From Iris pallida (lineage: Eukaryota > Streptophyta > Magnoliopsida > Asparagales > Iridaceae): DNA of 64,000 nucleotides. The DNA lies in assembly GCA_029216955.1 (NCBI GenBank), contig JANAVB010003400.1, positions 18,245,451 to 18,309,450 on the forward strand, given 5' to 3'. Numbering within the stretch: the stretch's first letter is position 1; the number at the start of each line of letters is the position of its first letter. The translations under genes and the position numbers were made by a program. Positions 56,947 to 64,000 of the stretch are shown here, piece by piece. The notes below the pieces were generated by a model. It was not told the DNA's origin. It searched no databases and saw only the letters and a program-made list of their open reading frames with translations.

Positions 56947-59464
56947 CACTACAACAAAAAGACCTATTAATGATGCTCGACAAGGAGTTTTAATGACGGC
57001 TGATATATAAGCGTTATAAAGTTGAGAAATACCTTTTTTTTATGACGGTTTGGACTAATTTTGGGCTTTTTATGACGTTTATAAAACAAAACGTCATTAA
57101 TATTTTAGAGCGGTGGCAAACTTGTAATTTTTTCACTGTATAAAAGCTCAGTGGGTTAGAGAAAATTCATTTCTCATCCATTTTCTAACCGAGCAGCATC
57201 TCTCCTCCTCAAACCTCTTCTCCCCCAATTTTCAACCCTAACCTTAATTACTCCGGCGATGGGCTCGACTACGCAGCAACCCTTCGGCGACTGAACTATC
57301 GGTGCAGAGCCACCACATCGGCAACGTTCTTCTTCCTTTCCCCTAACTCCAAAACCCTAACCCTAGATCCCGTTCTCTTCAAAATTAGGGCTAGGGCTTT
57401 TAATTTCTTCTTTCTCCCGACAAAAAATCGGAAGTGGGTTCGTGACGTTCCTCTCCGGCCTGGTCTGGTCCTGTTTTGGTAAGGAATTTCTTCTTTGATT
57501 GTAAGTCCTTCTCTATTTCTCCTTTGATTTTTCGATCTATTCTTCTGTTGATCGGAGCATTACGAATAGGTTAAATTGATCGGTTTCCTGTTCTTGATCT
57601 ATTCTTCCTTCCGACAAAAATTGTATGATATATTTGTAGTCTCCTCAAAAGAGAAGGAGAAACTGATCGAAGAGAAGGAAGAAATGTGCTTTTAATTGCC
57701 TACTATGTCTAGAATCAGACCTGGCTTGTATTGTGTCATTTCGGATAGCTTGCATCCCCTACTTACTGGTCAAGCAATAGGTTTGCATACTGCCTGGCTT
57801 CTCATTCGTTAGTGTAACTTTGCATGGTACCAATACCATGATGATGTAGACTAAAAGTGGGAGAAAGCTTTGTACAAGTTAGTTACTACCATTTTACTTC
57901 CTTTCCAACTGCTTTTGAGGATTTCGGTACTCTGCTACTCTCACCACACCAACTGCTCCCGCAAATTCACAACAGTAAGACTAACATAATGCCTTTTTTT
58001 CTTGTATATATTTCTCTTATATGGTTATAAGCTAATGGATGTTATCATGGATAATCATTTTTTTCCCCTTCAATGTATATCCCTTATTAATGTGATATCA
58101 TACGTTTACAGGTACCCTGTTGGTCAATGAAAGAATGCTGGAATCCTATGTTATTGCCCGAGACTGATTCCTTGTGCCTAAGGGGAAAATGTTTCCATCT
58201 ATTGGAAGGTATCCACTACTTTCTTCTTACTTCAAAGAGATGTTTTGAGTGAATGTACTGGGTTTTGCCTTTGCCATGGCTCGTTCATTATGACTTCATA
58301 TGTTTTTGTCTTCACTTCTTATTTAAACCGATGATGCATGATTAGATTTCACGATCTCATTTCACATATATGCTTTTGATTAAAGGTTTTTTTTGCCCTA
58401 CGACTTCATGATTCACCTAATAAATATTTTGCAACTCATATATCTTGTTGATTATATTTTTTTGGTGTCATAAAGATAGAGACATTATCACAAATCAAAA
58501 CCAGAAGATAGCAATTCATTTGCTTTTTAGTTATTCGACTGTTGGAAATATATTGCTTCTATGTCCTTATAAAGAAGGTACATTATCACAAATTGAAACC
58601 AGAAGAGAGCAATTCAATAAATTCAGTTAGTCAACTGCTGATTTTTTTTGGCTGTCATTGGTTCTCCATATGGTAACAGTGGTTACCTTTGTTATAGATT
58701 CTCTTTACTGTATCTTTTAGGTTCTTAGATTGCCCTTGGCATTTCTACTTACTTTGATGATTTAATTCATACAAGTCTTCTTCTTTTTTTCTGCTAATGT
58801 GCTTCTAATTTCATCCCTTCTTTACTTCTATCTTCTTGTTTTGCTACTCTTGTAGGATACATATGGCCCCGTCTAACAATGAATATCTTTATGTTGAAAC
58901 TATAAATAAGGTAATTTGTCAAGAATTTCCTTTTTATCCCATCTGCTCTGAGTCATAATTCAAAATGAAATGGTATATTAACATTTTGTGCTTCTTATGT
59001 TTCTGGGTTCATTTTCTTAAGCTATAGATTAAGGTTGTACTTGTACAATGATGTACATACATGGAGGGTGGGAGGAGTATTTCATTTGAGATGTCTGTGT
59101 ATTCATATACTTCATGCTATTCCAAAATGAGAATTATGTACTGGATTTTTTGCGCAATTGAGGCTCGTAATCACTGATTAGATGTCATGGGGCTGTCTGT
59201 CTATGGCTTTGTATTACGAGGATATTATTTGATGGAGGGGTGCATTCAAATGTTTTCTATGCAATGAGGTACCTATGCAATTAAGTGCATACTACTATGT
59301 TGTCGATATTTACTTTCTTTACCGGATAAGAACTTGGTAGTCATATTGCTTGGATACACCTGGATATGCTCTGGATACATCTTAACACTTGCAAATACAA
59401 TCCCAACACTTGAGGAAAGGCATAGGTATAACTATGCAATGCATACAATTCCAAGACTTGAGAT
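56947..59464 (+). mobile_element. Left part of a CACTA transposon (CACTA-2)
   Basis: CACTACAACAAAAAGACC at 56947 with subterminal words GACGGC, GCGTTATAAA, TATGACGG and ACGTCATTAA. GTG (56944-56946) may be the target duplication. Inside is a transcript-like start: TATAAAA at 57139-57145, CT-rich leader, ATG 57259 with a frame of only 11 codons, candidate splice donors (GTAAGGAATTT near 57480). 57500-59464 has no recognised coding. No right end before element Y. Confidence 0.65.
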
Positions 59465-60770
59465 TGTCACACCCCAGAACCAGAATACTGGCAAGTAGGG
59501 ACGGACCATGCCAGCTACGTATACCAAAGTACTCCAGTACTCCGAAATAACGTATAAGCTGTATAGATGGGGGTTACTACTACAAGCCAACAGTCGATCC
59601 TAGGTCAAGTAATCCTAGGTATCTCAATCACAGGCAGTAAACAATGTACAAGAAGTAAGAGCAACTGGAATATAAAATAGTAAAGCGTCCCAAACTATCA
59701 TATATCAATGATCATGAAGCTAGTAATACAGAGTAAAGACTAGCAAGAGTAATAGTCATACATGATAAGCTCTAGCTATAGTCTAGAATATGCAAATCAT
59801 GTTCTGGCGTGTAGGCTAAATGTCAAGTCCAAAACACGAGCTAAATACGTGCTCGGAGGCTAAACGCCACAAAAGAATAATGTACATAACTAGTGGGATA
59901 ATGAAATAGAAAACCCACTAAGGTACTCTGGTGCTCTGGGTAATCACCAACGAGTGGAAGGTACGAAAGATCCTCCGGGCTCCTCTATCAGATCTGGCCA
60001 AACAAAACTAGTGGGGTCAGACCCCCAATAGCAAGTACCACAAACGAAGCCAAACTATGAACAAAAACTAGCATGCAAATCATAGCAACAGATAGAGACA
60101 AAATTAAGTAAAAGCAAATCGAGACTCGTGCGCTACCAATGCACTTATTCCGAGAATAGAAAAGACAATAAGTAAAGCAACATGTAGCATAAAGTAAAGG
60201 ACATGTGGCGTAATGTAAACTGTATACATGTAAGGAAAAGGAAGCATGTGAACATGAAAGATAAACTAGACATGTGAGTGATAAACTAGACATGTGAGCA
60301 TGTTAAGTAGCCGGGTCATATGAGCATGTTAGATAACTGGAACATGTAAGAGAACTGGAACATATGAGCATGTTATGTAACTGGAGCATGTGAGCATGTT
60401 AAGTCCATATAGAACGATAAATGATTAGATGACTTAGGAACTATTCTGTAACCCAAGTTACAACCTGTAAACCAAACAAGGACCGGGGTTGTAACCCTTC
60501 TCCTGAAAAGAACTTTTGTATCTAATCATTTACCGGCAAAAGTAAAGCATAAACAAAGATGTACAAAAAATAAACAAATTCGGACACTGCCTAGACAAAC
60601 TAGACTAGACTGGACTCCATACAATAGTCACGGCCAAGCAATGAGTACGGCTTTATACATTAGCTAACTAGGGTTATCACAATCTTAATTACTAACAAAT
60701 GCAAGTCTGAGAATTCCAAGTCTAGCACCTGCCTGCTACTACCTGAATGGTCCAAGCCAATGGTAATAGT

Positions 60771-60878
60771 GGATACATCGCCCGGGAGACAAATGTATCC
60801 TAGTAATAGTACATCGCCAAGGAGACAAACGTACCCTATGGTAATAGTGGATACATCGCCCGTGAGACAAATGTATCC
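60771..60878. repeat. Three hairpin units with a common loop in the LTR of Y
   Basis: GGATACAT 60771-60778 pairs with ATGTATCC 60793-60800; GTACAT 60809-60814 with ACGTAC 60829-60834; GGATACAT 60849-60856 with ATGTATCC 60871-60878. The 14-base loops are CGCC(C/A)(G/A)(G/T)GAGACAA. Confidence 0.75.
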
Positions 60879-61597
60879 TATAGTAGTGCAACACTCGACG
60901 GTGCGCTGGAAGTGTGCTCATCATGACAAATAGCTCCAAATCCCATGTATATATATATAATGCCAAGACCAAAGGGGCAACATGTAACTGGGAAATTCTC
61001 AATGATCTAAGTAATCAAGCTAGTTGTTTAGACCTTAACATTTCTTGTTGGATTCTGGGTGTGCACTCCGCAAAATCCATCCTAGACATGAGACATGCAA
61101 GACTGGACAAAAGCGAGAATGTGCACCATAACAAGCCACAACAAGAAAATATCATAGACTGGAAGCTAGGAGTGCGCTACGACGAGCCACTATAGGGAGT
61201 GCGCCATGACAGTCCACTATCATGTAAGCAAAGAAAGACATGTACGAGAGTGCACCACGATGGGTCACTATCTAGTAAGCAAAGGAGACATGTAAGAAAA
61301 GTGCGCCACGACGGGCCACAATCATGTAAGCAAAGAAGGCATGGCAACAATTAACATAGCTTATAAGAAAGGATCTATCAAAAAGACATATCATAGCATG
61401 TGGGGAAGAATAATTAAAACTAAGTACATTTTATAGCAAAATGATTGAACATGCGCAAGTATCAAGTGTATATCGGGTGTACAATCATTTTCTAACTATG
61501 CAAGATCATCTAATCATGTTAAGAAATCATTACAATCGAAGAAAATATCAAAAACGAACAAAAAACGGGCAAAAATAGACCAAAACAGCATAAAACG

Positions 61598-61700
61598 GCA
61601 TACCGGCGGTATACTGCGGCATACCGGCGGTATACCGACCTAAAGACAGAAGGTTTCTGGGGCAAAAAATGGCATACCGGCGGTATACTGCGGTATACTG
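61598..61700. repeat. GGCATACCGGCGGTATACTG repeats
   Basis: Three copies at about 61598, 61618 and 61672, each with the inverted repeat ATACCG-G-CGGTAT. A relaxed version is at 62640-62695. Confidence 0.7.
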
Positions 61701-62816
61701 GTTTTTCAAACAGCAACAAAATTTAGAATTTTGCCAAAACTTGTTTCGGCTATAAAAACTTCATTTTAAATCGAAATTCTGACTTTCAAAAGTAAAAATT
61801 GAATAGAATTGAATTTCCTACAATATGGAAGTATTAGTTTTCACAAATCAAAACATTTGATAGATCAATACCTCAAAATACTCCCAAACAGAGATTATCG
61901 GGACACCGAAACGGGTTTCGATTGCCACCAAACTCAAAATCCATGATATACAAACTATGTGAGGGCCTCATATATGTATATGTGACCAAGATCCATGATG
62001 GTAACACTAGTATCACTCTTGATACCAAGTTTTCTACTAAGTCCATGTTGGGTTTTAACAGAAAATTAAAACCTTGCTTAAACAAATTTAGAAACATGTA
62101 TATATACGAGAATCATAAGGAAAACATATTTAACAAAATGAGTTTAGAACAATTCTAAGTATTTACTACCAAGGAAAATAAAATGACAATAAAAACATTT
62201 TTTTGTTCAAGATTTTTGGCAAGATGTACTTGCCTATGTTCAGCTCCAAGCCTAATCTTCTACTCCTCCTCCTAGGGGGGTTAGACACCACACCCAAGGC
62301 CTCAAGAACAAGCTATTGGCAAGCTCCAAGGGGGAGAGAAGGGAAAAAGAAATGAAGAGAGAGTGAAAAGAATGAAAAGAGAGAGGAGAGAGAAAATGAA
62401 ATGGTATATATAGAAGAGGGAATTAATCTTAACCGTCGGATGGTGATCCATGTGAATATCTAAGTCAATCTTAGCCATTCAAACAAAACCAATTATCCAT
62501 TGGGTAATAGGGTGCATCTATACTATTCACGAAAATATCTAAACACTATTCATCAAAATATCTAAAATACTATTCACGAAAATATCGGAAACACTATTCA
62601 TGAAAATATCTGAAATCGAAAAATATCTAAAATGTGAAAAATATGTATGGACGGTATAATGTCGGTATACACCGGCATACTGGCAGTATACTGGCCAAGA
62701 AGAAAATCTATAAGTTAGAATTTTTTTTAAAGCATTACGAAAATCAAGAAAATACGAAATACACTACAAAATACGTATCCGTATATAAATATCGATACTG
62801 TGAGACGAGTCTCACA

Positions 62817-62860
62817 ACTCTCCACAACTTAAAAATAAATTCCGTCCTCGGAATTTCCTA
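62817..62860 (-). promoter_or_regulatory. Polypurine tract region of Y
   Basis: Minus strand AATTCCGAGGACGGAATTT and, after TTTTTAAG, TTGTGGAGAGT next to the LTR start. Confidence 0.65.
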
Positions 62861-64000
62861 AATCTAGTCAAGCATAAAAACCAAACCGAAGAGCTGAAAA
62901 ATCATGTCAATCAAAACAAAGCGTGGCATGTTGGTAAGATAAAGACAACAGTAATATAAGTAAATGCGTAAGCGATAACACAACCACAATCAAGAAGGGG
63001 TGGAGGCATATGAATAAATATGTCTCCTGAGTCAGTTGAGTAGGAGCAGGCCTACGCTGACTCCACAACTTAGATAAAAGTCAATTCTCAAAATAAGCCG
63101 GTACCAATGACTTAATTCAAGACATGACTCTACCCAGGACGTATCTTCGTAGTCGATACCAATAAAGTTATCACATGCCTCGACTACGAAGACAGAAGAG
63201 TTGGGGACGAGAAACTCGCCTTCACTCACCGAATATATTAAGCCGGCCATTGTACTCCATACGTGGATAGAATACAAGGTCGCCTGCAAGAACCCAAGAT
63301 ATACTGCCACTACTTGGCCTGCTACTGAAGGATAAATTAAAAGGACATAACTGAAAGAAGACCATGAAGATGGTACCTGAGACTCCCGAGGTACTACCCT
63401 CATGCTGATACTAGAGCTGCCCCTGAGATTGCGCATACAATCGCGCTCTGTGCTGTCTGACCCTCTGAGCTCGTGATGGCGGAGGATACTGTGCCAATGG
63501 CTGAACATCTAGTATTGGCCCTAACTGCTCATCCACTGCTGGGGGTGATGACTGAGGAGACTGAAAAGACTGAGGTGGTACATCTGGTGTAGCTGGTTGT
63601 CCTCGAGATGTCGGATAGAGGCAAGTGCTAACTGAATGGTCCTCTGCACCACAGTGGAAGCATCGTCTAATGGCCGCCCAACAAACTGATCTGAGATGCC
63701 CTATCTTGCCACAGTAGGTACATGCTTCTTGTTCTGACTGATACTGCTGCTGGTCTCTCTGTCTATGAGCCTGGGCCTGCATATAGTGATGAGGCCTCTC
63801 TTGCTGGAATGCATGGACTGCGTCGGTAAAGGCCTCTGAGCTCGCTTCTGCTGAACTAGTGCTGGTGCCCCGAATCGTGGAACTGCGGGCTGGAAGGATG
63901 AAGATCCAGTTGAACTCCTCCGGGGATAAACCCCTATCATGTGGTCTGGTGATCCACATGACAAACATAGAAGGTTGGCCCTCTGACAAGTAATATGAGT
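62861..64000 (-). pseudogene. gag 3' part of element Y, pol missing
   Basis: Minus strand, entering from beyond the window. First a knuckle of the form C-X2-C-X4-H-X4-Y (CLSCGSPDHMIGVYP, about 63910-63955) in one frame; after a frame change, two regular CCHC knuckles (CTYCGKIGHLRSVC and CFHCGAEDHSVSTC, about 63620-63725), a Pro/Gln-rich tail and a stop at 63411. The 63508-63032 frame that follows has no D-T/S-G motif or other domain I recognise. The polypurine tract comes only 550 bases after gag, so protease-RT-integrase are lacking. Confidence 0.8.

Larger units (their letters stand above)
59465..62816 (-). mobile_element. 3' LTR of gypsy element Y
   Basis: Minus strand begins TGTGAGACTCGTCTCACA (an 8-bp inverted repeat) and ends GGGGTGTGACA. 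Related to the LTR of X. Contains the 60771-60878 hairpin units, a tandem of roughly 50-base units with GTGCACCACGATGGGTCAC (61055-61350), GGCATACCGGCGGTATACTG repeats, and TATATATA on the minus strand at about 62404-62411. Confidence 0.8.

Overview
This window reads as nuclear DNA of a flowering plant from a deep, gene-poor repeat block. Coding sequence that I can recognise belongs to transposable elements: Ty3/gypsy LTR retrotransposons of two kinds (chromovirus-like with TGTAACACCC-type LTRs, and Tat/Ogre-like with two RNase H domains, an extra ORF before gag and a tRNA-Arg-type primer site), one Ty1/copia LTR, CACTA DNA-transposon ends and tRNA-derived SINEs. I found no intact host gene. 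Species cannot be fixed from this sequence.

Layout, left to right. 1-4435: minus-strand gypsy element X (gag, start of protease, primer region, truncated 5' LTR). 4436-6712: fragments of a Tat 3' region (hairpin repeats, start of an antisense ORF with its own TATA box). 6713-9367: Tat gag-protease relic D1, broken by element D2. 9368-18515: Tat element D2 (5' LTR, PBS, ORF1, gag-protease, RT, RNase H, archaeal-type RNase H, integrase), nearly collinear but with many stops. 18520-22650: 3' hairpin repeats, antisense coiled-coil ORF relic, then a second RNase H-integrase relic, E. 22896-28002: gag-only element A. 28003-29305: SINE and minus-strand copia LTR. 29900-38831: element B on the minus strand, complete with both LTRs and a perfect 5-bp target duplication (ATCTT) but only scraps of pol. 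39285-64000: a ladder of insertions, each breaking the one to its left: CACTA-1, then gypsy C (41764), gypsy W (50598), Tat Z (53805), CACTA-2 (56947), gypsy Y (59465). None of these closes inside the window.

All elements look dead as autonomous units. D2 and E have each lost different catalytic residues, and most stop codons that can be compared between copies are C-to-T type changes. Three of the gypsy elements (A, C and Y) go from gag almost straight to the polypurine tract and have no pol.

The most unusual signal is structural. The Tat 3' regions hold an array of hairpins in which a 19-base loop (CACGTCCATATTACCTCTG) is conserved while the stems differ from unit to unit and stay complementary; paired copies in D2 and E show compensatory stem changes. 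A similar conserved-loop/changing-stem set occurs in the LTR of element Y. The 9-mer ATGCGCCCA, present dozens of times, is shared by the LTR of X and the LTR/ORF1 of the unrelated D2. Another oddity is a CpG-rich 1.25-kb stretch with an AATAAA-plus-A tail inside the LTR of C.
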